Shown here: positions 28,232 to 35,988 of the stretch, piece after piece
Numbering within the stretch: the stretch's first letter is position 1
Layout of the letters: the number at the start of each line of letters is the position of its first letter
Notes under the pieces: model-generated
What the model was told of the DNA's origin: nothing
What the model saw: the letters and a program-made list of their open reading frames with translations, nothing else
Database searches by the model: none
Translations under genes and position numbers: made by a program
From: Psychrobacter sp. AH5
Lineage (GTDB): Bacteria; Pseudomonadota; Gammaproteobacteria; Pseudomonadales; Moraxellaceae
Length of the DNA stretch: 64,000 nt
NCBI RefSeq assembly: GCF_040371085.1
Contig: NZ_JAMBMT010000001.1
Coordinates: forward strand, 1,550,001 to 1,614,000
Direction of reading: 5' to 3'

Positions 28232-29485
28232 TTATTTTTTAGAGAAACGCTGCGCATTAAACGGCTCAACATCGACCATTAGCGGCTTATCATGAATCAG
28301 CTCTTCAATGAGGCGACCAGTGACCGGGCCTAGCGTGAAGCCTTGATGACTGTGACCAAAAGCGAACCATAGCTTGTCATGCTTGCCAGCAGGACCAATG
28401 ACCGGCTTCATATCCGGCATACAAGGACGCGAGCCGGCCCAAGCTTCGCTCTCTACTGCGTCTTCTAATGGTAATATTTTGCGTGCAAGTTTTAGCACGG
28501 TATTTAACTGCCCAAAGTTCTTGGGCGCGTTCATCGTGGTCATCTCAGCACCGGTAGTGATACGAATACCTTGCTGCATGGGCCCCATCACAAACCCTTT
28601 ATCCATATCAAACATACTGTGATGAATGGTGTTTTTGTCATGCACTTTAAAATGCTGATGATAGCCGCGCATCGGGAATAACGGCAGATCATAACCAAGC
28701 GGTTTGATCAGCTCATTGGACCAAGGACCGGCGGCAATAACTAGCTTATCACTATAATAAGTCTCGCTATCGGTAACCACCTTCCAGCCCTGACCCTCTT
28801 CAGGCTCAATCTTAGTCACATTACTCTCTACTATCGTACCATCCATCTGCTCAAAGTTTTTGGCATAAGCTTTGACCAAAGAGCTTGGGTTTGACACTTG
28901 CCAAGAGTTTAGCCAATGGATAGCGCCAACGAAACCATCAAAATTAGCATTGGGCTCTAAGGCTTTTAATTCATCCAAGCTTAATACTCTATGCTCAACG
29001 CCCTGTTCGCGATCTTTTATCGCCGTCTCGATAGCCGTCTGTAGCGTCTCTTTTGAGCGGTGCAATTGTAGCCAGCCATCACGAGTGATCAGCTCATCAG
29101 CGCCTGAGGCCTCAATCATGGTTTGATGCTCGCTAGTACAATGAGCAATCAAGGTCTGCCACTCACTTTCTATCTGCTTGACTGAAGCGGGCGATGAGAA
29201 TTTCCAGTACTGCAATAGCGCTTGGTGATAACGCAGAATAGCAGGAACTCGGTAGCGAATATCAGTGCCTTGATTGGGCAGCACTCTCACCATCTCAGTG
29301 ATCTGACGCGGAAACGGATGCGTATGAATGGCTTCTCGTTGAATGAGGCCTGCATTACCATAAGAGGTCTCAAGACCCGGCAGCTTACGATCTAGCATCA
29401 GCACCTTAGCATTGTTTTTTTGTAGATGCCAAGCAATTGAGGTGCCGACCATGCCCGCACCAATAACTATAACGTCATAACGCAT
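28232..29485 (-). CDS. dadA: FAD-dependent D-amino-acid dehydrogenase (DadA-like)
   Basis: The protein has 417 residues. The N-terminal dinucleotide-binding motif VIGAGMVGTSIAWHL is followed by LDRKLPGLETSYGNAGLI, the wording typical of DadA. Later it has VIAAGPWSNELIKPLG and the C-terminal FAD motif GHSHQGFTLGPVTGRLIEELI. It oxidises D-amino acids to 2-imino acids and passes electrons to the respiratory chain at the inner membrane. The neighbouring RidA supports imino-acid production. It may instead accept glycine or other amines (DAO superfamily), so the symbol is a best guess. Confidence 0.85.
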   Translation of the reverse strand: MRYDVIVIGAGMVGTSIAWHLQKNNAKVLMLDRKLPGLETSYGNAGLIQREAIHTHPFPRQITEMVRVLPNQGTDIRYRVPAILRYHQALLQYWKFSSPASVKQIESEWQTLIAHCTSEHQTMIEASGADELITRDGWLQLHRSKETLQTAIETAIKDREQGVEHRVLSLDELKALEPNANFDGFVGAIHWLNSWQVSNPSSLVKAYAKNFEQMDGTIVESNVTKIEPEEGQGWKVVTDSETYYSDKLVIAAGPWSNELIKPLGYDLPLFPMRGYHQHFKVHDKNTIHHSMFDMDKGFVMGPMQQGIRITTGAEMTTMNAPKNFGQLNTVLKLARKILPLEDAVESEAWAGSRPCMPDMKPVIGPAGKHDKLWFAFGHSHQGFTLGPVTGRLIEELIHDKPLMVDVEPFNAQRFSKK

Positions 29486-29794
29486 AACATACCCTTAAAG
29501 TAGGAGGAGAAATAGAGTTTGTAGAATGATAAGATAAATAACCCAGAGCACTTTAAGGGGTTATGGTAACGCATTATAGCGAAGATTAAAGCACTTATTA
29601 ATAATAAATTTTGGCTAAAATACTTTTAGTTATAAGTTATTGAAAGCGCTTTTTATTTTTATAAAAAATATGCTAGTACTGGCCATTTAGTGCTTAGCAC
29701 TTAGTAACAGGGTTATCCTAGCTAGCCAGTATATAAGAGTTTATGATAGACGCCTTAAATTTACCCTTGTCATGATTATATTGGAGTATGCGCT
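29486..29794. other. Intergenic region between divergent DadA-like and SMR genes
   Basis: About 310 AT-rich bases hold the promoters of two divergent genes. TTGGAG precedes the TTG start at 29795. I see no small gene or convincing operator. Confidence 0.45.
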
Positions 29795-30139
29795 TTGAGT
29801 CCTATCTTAGTCGGCTATAGCTTTTTGATGTTAGCTATTATTTTTGAAGTCTTGGGCACGACTTTTTTGGTCAAATCTGAGCAGTTTACGCGCTTAGTGC
29901 CGACGCTCTTTATGGCAGTACTTTATATTGGCTCGTTTTATTTTTTATCACAAACCATCAAGACTATTCCCTTAGGTATTGCCTATGCTATTTGGGGCGG
30001 CGTGGGTATTATTCTAACCGCTATGATTGGCTTTGTTATTTTTAAGCAAAGCATCGATATACCGGCGATTATTGGCATCGCTTTGATTATCAGCGGAGTT
30101 ATTGTGATTAATGTATTCTCAAAAACGGTGGGACATTAG
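29795..30139 (+). CDS. Small multidrug resistance (SMR) family transporter
   Basis: The 114-residue protein has four transmembrane helices. The essential membrane glutamate is in helix 1 (AIIFEVLGTTFLVKSEQF), matching Glu14 of EmrE. PLGIAYAIWGGVGIILTAMIGF is helix 3 and GIALIISGVIVINVFS is helix 4. SMR proteins are proton-coupled exporters of cationic drugs or guanidinium. The sequence does not tell the Qac-type from the Gdx-type with certainty. Translation starts at TTG 29795, with GGAG about ten bases upstream; the ATG at 29787 is out of frame and soon stops. Confidence 0.9.
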   Translation: MSPILVGYSFLMLAIIFEVLGTTFLVKSEQFTRLVPTLFMAVLYIGSFYFLSQTIKTIPLGIAYAIWGGVGIILTAMIGFVIFKQSIDIPAIIGIALIISGVIVINVFSKTVGH

Positions 30140-30146
30140 GACTTTT

Positions 30147-32321
30147 TCACCACCAAACCGGATCGGCGCTTGCCAGTCTTGCTAAACCTTTTTTCGCTGA
30201 CTTAACCTCAACCTTATCCGCTGGCAACTCGGCAATAAACCTTGAAGGCTTATCGAAGTAGCCTGAGTAGCTGGCAAAATAATCAGGCGCGGTCAAGTAC
30301 AGCTTATTTTTCGCACGGCTACAAGCGACGTAGAACAGCTTACGCTCTTCTTCTAACTCCTCAAAATCATCTAAGGAGCGATAGTGCGGGGTCATGCCAT
30401 CGACTAGTGAGTTGACAAACACTATCGGCCATTCAAGTCCCTTAGCGCTATGAATGGTCGAGATAGTGACTTTGTCATTATTATCATCTTCGGGCGTGTC
30501 CATTGCTGCCACTGAATCATTGGGTGGATCAAGTGCTAGGTTTTCTAAAAAGTCATCGAGACTGCCATACTCAGTCGCTAAGTTTTTGAGGACGCGAAAG
30601 TCTTCACTGCGCTCGCGCCAGTTCTCCTCAACTGTTTTTAGGATAGGAATATAAAAATCAAGGATCAGCTCAATGATAGTTTCAACTGACTGAGCTTGTT
30701 GCGCTTTGCTCAAGGTGCTATGCAGCGGCGCAAGCTGCGGACTTTTTTTACTAAACTTGGGCAGTAACAGCGGCTCAAACGAGTTGTCATCGCTATTGAT
30801 CGCTTGCGTTAAGCGCGTAGCGGTGACCGCCCCTACCCCCTTAAACAGCGTTAAAATTCGATGCCAAGCGATAGTATCATTGGGGTTATAAAGGATTTTG
30901 ACAAAGGCGAGTACGTCTTTGACATGGCGGCGCTCAATAAACTTAATACCGCCAACGACGATAAAAGGAATGCCGCGCTCCATAAACTCTAGCTGTACAT
31001 AGTTAGATTGAAATGAGGTTCGGCATAGCACCGCAAAGTCGTTATAATCATAGTCGGCTTTGTGTTCAACGACTTTATCGGCGATATCTTTGGCTTCGCG
31101 GGTCTCGTCGCTGCCCCGGCTAAAGACAGGCTTATCGCCTGTGATAGTCGCGTTCGAATAGAGCTGCTTTTGATAGCCTAGAGTGATTTGCTTAGATAAA
31201 GCATTGATGTAGTCCAAAATAGCCGGCGTACTACGATAGTTTTGCTCAAGCTTAATCAAGCTCGCTTCAGGATAAGTCTCACCAAACAGTAAGATGTTTT
31301 CATAATTAGCGCCGCGAAAGGCGTAGATGCTTTGATTGTCATCACCTACCACCATTAAGGATACTGAAGCAGGAGCACAGATCAGATCAATGAGCTGCTT
31401 TTGCGGAATATTAGTATCTTGATACTCATCCACCATCACATAGCGATAATTGTCCTGCAAGAGCTGACGGAACTTGTCATTGGTTTTTAGATGACGCACC
31501 ACTTGACTGATGATATCATCAAAATCATATAGGTGGTTGGCGCGTTTATACTCATGAAAATCAATAGCTAGCTGCTCGATAATAGGAATATGAATGGCGA
31601 TATCAGGATAGCTATCCTCAACTAAGTCTTTGATAGCAATGCGGCGATTTCTAGAAGTAGAGAATATATTTTGCAAAGTACGTTTGCGCGGAAAGGCTTG
31701 TTTCTTAGTCTGAGCCGGATACTTTTTTTCTTTGAAAATAAGATCTATAGCGTCCTCGCTATCCCCGGTATCCAAAATAGTAAAGCGCGGATTAATACCG
31801 AGTAGGCCTGAGTACTGCCGCAGTAGCCGATTACAGAACGAATGAAAAGTGCCGCTAGTAATATCATTGAGCATTTTGCTGGTCGGTAAAGTATCTTCTG
31901 CTAACTCATCCTCAGATAAGGTATCGACAAGCAGGGTTTTGGCGCGACTTTTTATCTCATTAGCAGCTTTACGAGTAAAGGTTAGTAGCAATATTTGTTT
32001 GGGCGCCACGCCGTTCTCTAATAGATAGCTGGTGCGATAAGTTAAGGTTTTAGTTTTACCCGAACCTGCGCCGGCGATGACTAAAGCTTTACCTGCGATA
32101 GTGGTCGCAGCCAGCAATTGATTAGGATTTAGCTCACGAGCATAATCGACTTTTAGACCTAACTCTGCACGCAAACGCGGCTTTAACACATTGTCATCAG
32201 CGTCAATCAAATTAGCCTCAAGCTTTTTGATAGCCAGTTGCAAGCGCTCAAGTTTGGGCTTGATATCAGCGAAGTTTTGGGGATATTGGTAGGATTCAGT
32301 ATTAAAAACGGTAGCTGACAT
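30147..32321 (-). CDS. UvrD/Rep-family ATP-dependent DNA helicase
   Basis: This is a superfamily 1A helicase. It has the Q-motif region LNPNQLLAATTI, Walker A AGAGSGKT, DYYDFDDI-like YDFDDIISQV, Walker B VDEYQDTN, motif III VGDDNQSIYAFRGA, motif IV LEQNYRSTPAIL, motif V TISTIHSAKGLEWPIVFV and motif VI FYVACSRAK. It probably unwinds DNA during repair or replication restart. I start at ATG 32321 (MSATVF), giving 724 residues: the longer frame to 32453 would read through the terminator of the upstream nlpD-like gene at 32408-32441. It converges on the SMR gene with only a few bases between stops. The wording differs from canonical UvrD and Rep, so no symbol is given. Confidence 0.88.
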   Translation of the reverse strand: MSATVFNTESYQYPQNFADIKPKLERLQLAIKKLEANLIDADDNVLKPRLRAELGLKVDYARELNPNQLLAATTIAGKALVIAGAGSGKTKTLTYRTSYLLENGVAPKQILLLTFTRKAANEIKSRAKTLLVDTLSEDELAEDTLPTSKMLNDITSGTFHSFCNRLLRQYSGLLGINPRFTILDTGDSEDAIDLIFKEKKYPAQTKKQAFPRKRTLQNIFSTSRNRRIAIKDLVEDSYPDIAIHIPIIEQLAIDFHEYKRANHLYDFDDIISQVVRHLKTNDKFRQLLQDNYRYVMVDEYQDTNIPQKQLIDLICAPASVSLMVVGDDNQSIYAFRGANYENILLFGETYPEASLIKLEQNYRSTPAILDYINALSKQITLGYQKQLYSNATITGDKPVFSRGSDETREAKDIADKVVEHKADYDYNDFAVLCRTSFQSNYVQLEFMERGIPFIVVGGIKFIERRHVKDVLAFVKILYNPNDTIAWHRILTLFKGVGAVTATRLTQAINSDDNSFEPLLLPKFSKKSPQLAPLHSTLSKAQQAQSVETIIELILDFYIPILKTVEENWRERSEDFRVLKNLATEYGSLDDFLENLALDPPNDSVAAMDTPEDDNNDKVTISTIHSAKGLEWPIVFVNSLVDGMTPHYRSLDDFEELEEERKLFYVACSRAKNKLYLTAPDYFASYSGYFDKPSRFIAELPADKVEVKSAKKGLARLASADPVWW

Positions 32322-32407
32322 TAGGAGCGATAACCTTTGGCTTGATGGCTTTGAATTTATAGTATTCGATTTATACTTTTTGCTTGATAACAAAAGATGT
32401 TCGATAT

Positions 32408-32441
32408 AAAAAAACTGGCCATTAATAGTATCAATGACCAG
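32408..32441 (-). terminator. Terminator of the NlpD-like gene
   Basis: CTGGCCATT (32415-32423) and AATGACCAG (32433-32441) form a nine-pair stem with one G-U pair on the minus-strand transcript. It is followed by seven T. It follows the minus-strand stop at 32485 and constrains the helicase start. Confidence 0.85.
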
Positions 32442-32484
32442 CGCTAACAACAATCACAATTGGCAGGATTTAGAGGTTTAGATC

Positions 32485-33276
32485 TTAACGGCCTAATACT
32501 GCACGAGGATCGATAGGATTGCCATTGAGACGAACTTGGAACTCCAGCGCCACTTGCTGAGTTTGACCGGTGCTGCCCATCGTGGCGATACGTTGACCCG
32601 TCTGCACCTGCTCGCCCTCTGCTACCAACAGCTGACTGTTATGCGCGTAAGCGGTAATGTAATTATCACTGTGGCGAATCATAATCAAGTTGCCGTATTC
32701 GGCTAGGCCATTGCCAGAATACAGAACAGTGCCGCTTTGGCTGGCTAGTACCGGATCGCCCTCACGGCCAGCGAACCACATTCCCATATTGCCGGTAGTG
32801 CTATCAAAATTACGGATGACTTGGTTTTGGGTAGGATACTGATAGCCTGAGGTAGAGTTGGCAGTATTTTGATAAACAGGGGCTGGCGTTGGCGCAGGGC
32901 TAGGCGTATAGGTTGGGCGGGTGTTAACCGGCGGGCGATTATTGGCATTATAAGTAGTAGTGCTAGCCGCTTGATTTCCTTGCCACAGCTTTAGCCATTG
33001 TCCGGTGTAGATGGTATATTTGCTATCAAGATTATTGAGCGCGCCAATTTGGCGATAATTTAAGCGATAGCGCTCAGCGATTTGGCTCACGGTATCGCCG
33101 CGTTTGACTAGATGATAATTAGGCACGCCTTGATTATTGGTAACAATTTGAGGGCCTGAGACATTATTATTTTGGTAGGTAGGCTTGGTGGCACAGCCTG
33201 ACACAGTAAGCATAGCTATGCTCAAAGAGCCAATAAAAGCAGCTGTTAGCGGCGATTTGAGAGTGAGGGTTTTCAT
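32485..33276 (-). CDS. nlpD: NlpD-like lipoprotein: LysM plus degenerate M23 peptidase domain
   Basis: The signal peptide ends in a lipobox VSGC. A LysM domain follows (YHLVKRGDTVSQIAERYRLNYRQIGALNNLDSKYTIYTGQWLKL), then a low-complexity P/T/N linker, then an M23 domain (GMWFAGREGDPVLASQSGTVLYSGNGL, IMIRHSDNYITAYAHN, GQRIATMGSTG). The metal-binding HxxxD of active LytM enzymes is missing at the start of the domain, so it is probably an amidase activator in daughter-cell separation, as for NlpD/EnvC. The start ATG 33276 has AGGAAAA upstream; an ATG-led extension to 33306 is less likely. The usual gammaproteobacterial neighbour rpoS is not present. Confidence 0.88.
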   Translation of the reverse strand: MKTLTLKSPLTAAFIGSLSIAMLTVSGCATKPTYQNNNVSGPQIVTNNQGVPNYHLVKRGDTVSQIAERYRLNYRQIGALNNLDSKYTIYTGQWLKLWQGNQAASTTTYNANNRPPVNTRPTYTPSPAPTPAPVYQNTANSTSGYQYPTQNQVIRNFDSTTGNMGMWFAGREGDPVLASQSGTVLYSGNGLAEYGNLIMIRHSDNYITAYAHNSQLLVAEGEQVQTGQRIATMGSTGQTQQVALEFQVRLNGNPIDPRAVLGR

Positions 33277-33306
33277 ACGAGTTTTCCTATAGTTCATTCG
33301 ACTCAT

Positions 33307-33809
33307 GGAGATGCTATAAAATACAGTTACGACACGCGCTAGTATAGAACGATAAACTAAGGCTTTATCAAGAGGATGTCAAATCGATTCGCTAGCCGCT
33401 TTATCACTGGTAATAAACCTATCCTTTGAGCCATTCTCTGCGCACTAGCAACACCGTTACTAAAAGCTGTTTCTTAGAGAATTTTAAAGGTTTTAATTTC
33501 GCTTCTTTTTCGCTTCTTTCTCGCTTTTTTTAGTATCTTTGAACGAGCTGTCCAACCTTTTTTGCAGTGAAGTCAAAGTATTAGGTTATAATACCTACTA
33601 CTAGCAGGGTTATATCATTGAGGTGATGTAACAATATTACGCTATTGGTTAATGATAGAGTAACGTAGATAAATATACTACCGTTATGTTGCTGTGATTG
33701 GCTCTCAGGTCACAATACATCTACACATTGGCCGATATTTTATGTGACATTTTAAGCTTTTCCTATTACCATAAGACCACTCAATAATGTTAAGCGAGCG
33801 TGATACCGG
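33307..33809. other. Long intergenic region upstream of a secreted protein gene
   Basis: About 500 AT-rich bases lie between divergent genes. TATAAT occurs around 33586 and could be a -10 element. A polypyrimidine stretch (TTTCGCTTCTTTTTCG with further CTTC repeats) lies near 33500. No supported gene is seen. Confidence 0.4.
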
Positions 33810-34244
33810 ATGAATAATAATTTGATTTTATCTACCTTTTTTGTTGCCAAAAAAACGGCCTCTAAAATTGGCATTGCAGGTCTAATCATGTCCGCTGCGA
33901 TGTTATCCCAAGTTAGCCAAGCAGCAGATAATGTAGCCACTACTATTCCCTTAGATATGTCGGGCATGAATATTACCAAGCACGAGATTGCAGTGATGCA
34001 AGTATTGTCAGAGATCTGTCCGCCTATGCTCTATGGCAACCAAAAACAGCGTTTTTATAAGTCTTATAATGTGCAATTGCATGAGCTGATGCCCTCATTA
34101 GAAGACCCTAAAGCGGCGATTCAATACTTATCTACTCAGCAAGATTATCGCCAAATTTTACAAGGCATTCGTAGCTGGACTATGAAATTCTCAAAAAGTG
34201 AAAATAAAGCGCTTTGTGAAGATCTAGCCAATGCTGCTTTGTAG
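33810..34244 (+). CDS. Secreted hypothetical protein
   Basis: The 144-residue protein has an N-terminal signal peptide (basic start, IGIAGLIMSAAMLSQVSQAAD with likely cleavage after QAA). The mature part is helical with two cysteines (LSEICPP and ALCEDL) that could form a disulphide. The wording KHEIAVMQVLSEICPPMLYGNQKQRFYKSYN looks conserved but I do not recognise a family with certainty. It is followed by a good terminator and therefore forms a single-gene unit. Confidence 0.72.
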   Translation: MNNNLILSTFFVAKKTASKIGIAGLIMSAAMLSQVSQAADNVATTIPLDMSGMNITKHEIAVMQVLSEICPPMLYGNQKQRFYKSYNVQLHELMPSLEDPKAAIQYLSTQQDYRQILQGIRSWTMKFSKSENKALCEDLANAAL

Positions 34245-34307
34245 ATTGGCTTGGTAAGTCGTGTCATTAAGGCTTAAAAAGTAATACTCGTATAAAGTAA
34301 TTATAAC

Positions 34308-34355
34308 AGCTTGCTATCGCTATTCTTATCTAAGAGCAGCATGGCAAGCTTTTTT
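34308..34355 (+). terminator. Terminator after the secreted protein gene
   Basis: AGCTTGC (34308-34314) pairs with GCAAGCT (34344-34350) around a 29-base loop. A run of T follows. Confidence 0.7.
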
Positions 34356-34769
34356 GTGCAAAGGATTATTAGCGATAAAGTGCTGATCTAACACTTACTA
34401 AGCTTTTATAGGCTCTAAGAGTAACCCAACTGACTTTTGTTGCTTTCAAGGACTATAAATTTCGTCAATCGTGTGCTTAGCTATTGATGACTAAGCCTTT
34501 TTAGATTATTCTTGCTAGCGTTAATGAGTAAGCTCACTAGCCGTTTTGATTAAGCTAGTTTTAGGAAATAATCACTTATACGGTGATTGTAAAAACGATC
34601 AGCAGTGAGCGGATGACTTCAAATTTATCGTACTTATTTGTCATATCTAAACAGGTATTTGAGATAGGTGTTCATTTTATATCTATTAAAATTAGTAATT
34701 ATTTAACTCTTTAGTATTACTAATGCGGTTAGTAGATGTCTTTAGATTCATGATGTGGTGTAACAATTT
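34356..34769. other. Long leader/intergenic region upstream of dacC with further hairpins
   Basis: About 410 bases without a supported gene. A small hairpin GCTTAG (34475-34480) / CTAAGC (34491-34496) is followed by CTTTTT, resembling a terminator. A second nested hairpin (GCTAG..TGAG/CTCA..CTAGC) lies near 34515-34545. These would suit a short untranslated RNA or a leader, but no family is recognised. Confidence 0.4.
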
Positions 34770-35936
34770 ATGACAGTTAAGCGTGTAAAAAAACAGCTTG
34801 TACAGCTAGTGATTGGTGTTAGCGTCTCATTGGGTGCAGTAGCCGCTAGCGGCGCTATTCAGCCACCTGAGATGGACAATACGGCTTATGTATTGATGGA
34901 TTACAATACGGGTGAGATCTTGGCTCAAAAAAATGCCAATCAGCCTCTCCCGCCGGCCTCACTAACCAAAATGATGACCAGTTATATCATCGAACAACGT
35001 TTGGCCTCAGGAGATCTAAAGGAAGATGAACAGGTTTTGATGAGTGAGAATGCTTGGTGCCGCGGTACTAGTAGTCAATCGTGCATGTATGTTCCTGTCA
35101 ATCAGACAGCTAGTGTTATCGATATGCTACGCGGTATTATCATTCAATCCGGAAACGATGCTTCAACAGCTATGGCTGAGCATATCGCAGGCTCTGAGGC
35201 CTCGTTTGCCATTTTGATGAATGAGCAAGCCAAAAAATTAGGTATGGAGAATACTAATTTTGTCAATCCAACCGGCATGCCAGCTGAGAGCCACCGAGCA
35301 TCAGCACTTGATTTGGCTAAGCTTGCCCGCGCTATCATCAAAAACAGCGGTGATTACTATAGTTTATACGCTGAAAAAGAGTTTACCTATAATGGCATCA
35401 CGCAAGGGAACCGTAATGCCTTATTAGCCACTGACTCAACTGTTGATGGTCTAAAAACAGGTCATACCGATGCGGCAGGTTACTGCTTAGTAGCCTCAAG
35501 TAATCGCGATGGTATGCGTCTGATCTCTGTAATTATGGGCACTGAGAGTCAGCAAGCGCGTGCTGATCAGTCTCGTGAGCTGCTCAACTGGGGCTATGGT
35601 CATTTTACTACGGTCACCAAAGCGCCTGCTGGACAATTTGTCAGCAAAGTGCCGGTTTGGTTTGGTGAAGCAGAAGAGGTTGAGCTTGCTACAGCTGATA
35701 ACCTACAAATACTCACCACCAAAACGCAAAAGAATAAAATCACTACGGTAGTCGATATTCCTGAGAATTTACAAGCGCCTATCACTAAAGGTCAAGAAAT
35801 CGGCAAAATGATGGCGGTAATCGATGGTAAAGCAGTCGCCTCGGTGCCTATCATCGCTACCAATGATGTCGCTCAATCCGGTTTTTTCAGTCGTATGTGG
35901 GAGCACGTAGTACGCTGGGCACAAAACTTGTTTTAG
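34770..35936 (+). CDS. dacC: D-alanyl-D-alanine carboxypeptidase, PBP5/6 type
   Basis: This class C low-molecular-weight PBP trims the terminal D-Ala from peptidoglycan pentapeptides. A signal peptide (VIGVSVSLGAVAASGA) precedes PPEMDNTAYVLMDYNTGEIL. The catalytic SxxK is SLTK (in PPASLTKMMTSYI), SxN is SGN (IIIQSGNDASTAMAEHI), and KTG is KTGHTDAAGYC. The C-terminal domain ends in an amphipathic helix (FSRMWEHVVRWAQNLF), the usual membrane anchor. The length of 388 residues is normal. The symbol is one of several used for this family (dacA/dacC). Confidence 0.95.
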   Translation: MTVKRVKKQLVQLVIGVSVSLGAVAASGAIQPPEMDNTAYVLMDYNTGEILAQKNANQPLPPASLTKMMTSYIIEQRLASGDLKEDEQVLMSENAWCRGTSSQSCMYVPVNQTASVIDMLRGIIIQSGNDASTAMAEHIAGSEASFAILMNEQAKKLGMENTNFVNPTGMPAESHRASALDLAKLARAIIKNSGDYYSLYAEKEFTYNGITQGNRNALLATDSTVDGLKTGHTDAAGYCLVASSNRDGMRLISVIMGTESQQARADQSRELLNWGYGHFTTVTKAPAGQFVSKVPVWFGEAEEVELATADNLQILTTKTQKNKITTVVDIPENLQAPITKGQEIGKMMAVIDGKAVASVPIIATNDVAQSGFFSRMWEHVVRWAQNLF

Positions 35937-35959
35937 TGGTTAGATAGTCCAGACTAACA

Positions 35960-35987
35960 GGCCAGGCATTTATGCTTGGCCTTTTTT
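35960..35987 (+). terminator. Terminator after dacC
   Basis: GGCCAGGCAT (35960-35969) pairs with ATGCTTGGCC (35972-35981), with a tight loop and one mismatch or wobble. Six T follow. It also separates dacC from the convergent sensor kinase. Confidence 0.88.
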
Positions 35988-35988
35988 A

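Noticed and set aside
32322-32453. Upstream extension of the helicase reading frame (44 residues)
   Set aside because: It overlaps the NlpD-like terminator at 32408-32441 and does not match the helicase family, so ATG 32321 is the better start.
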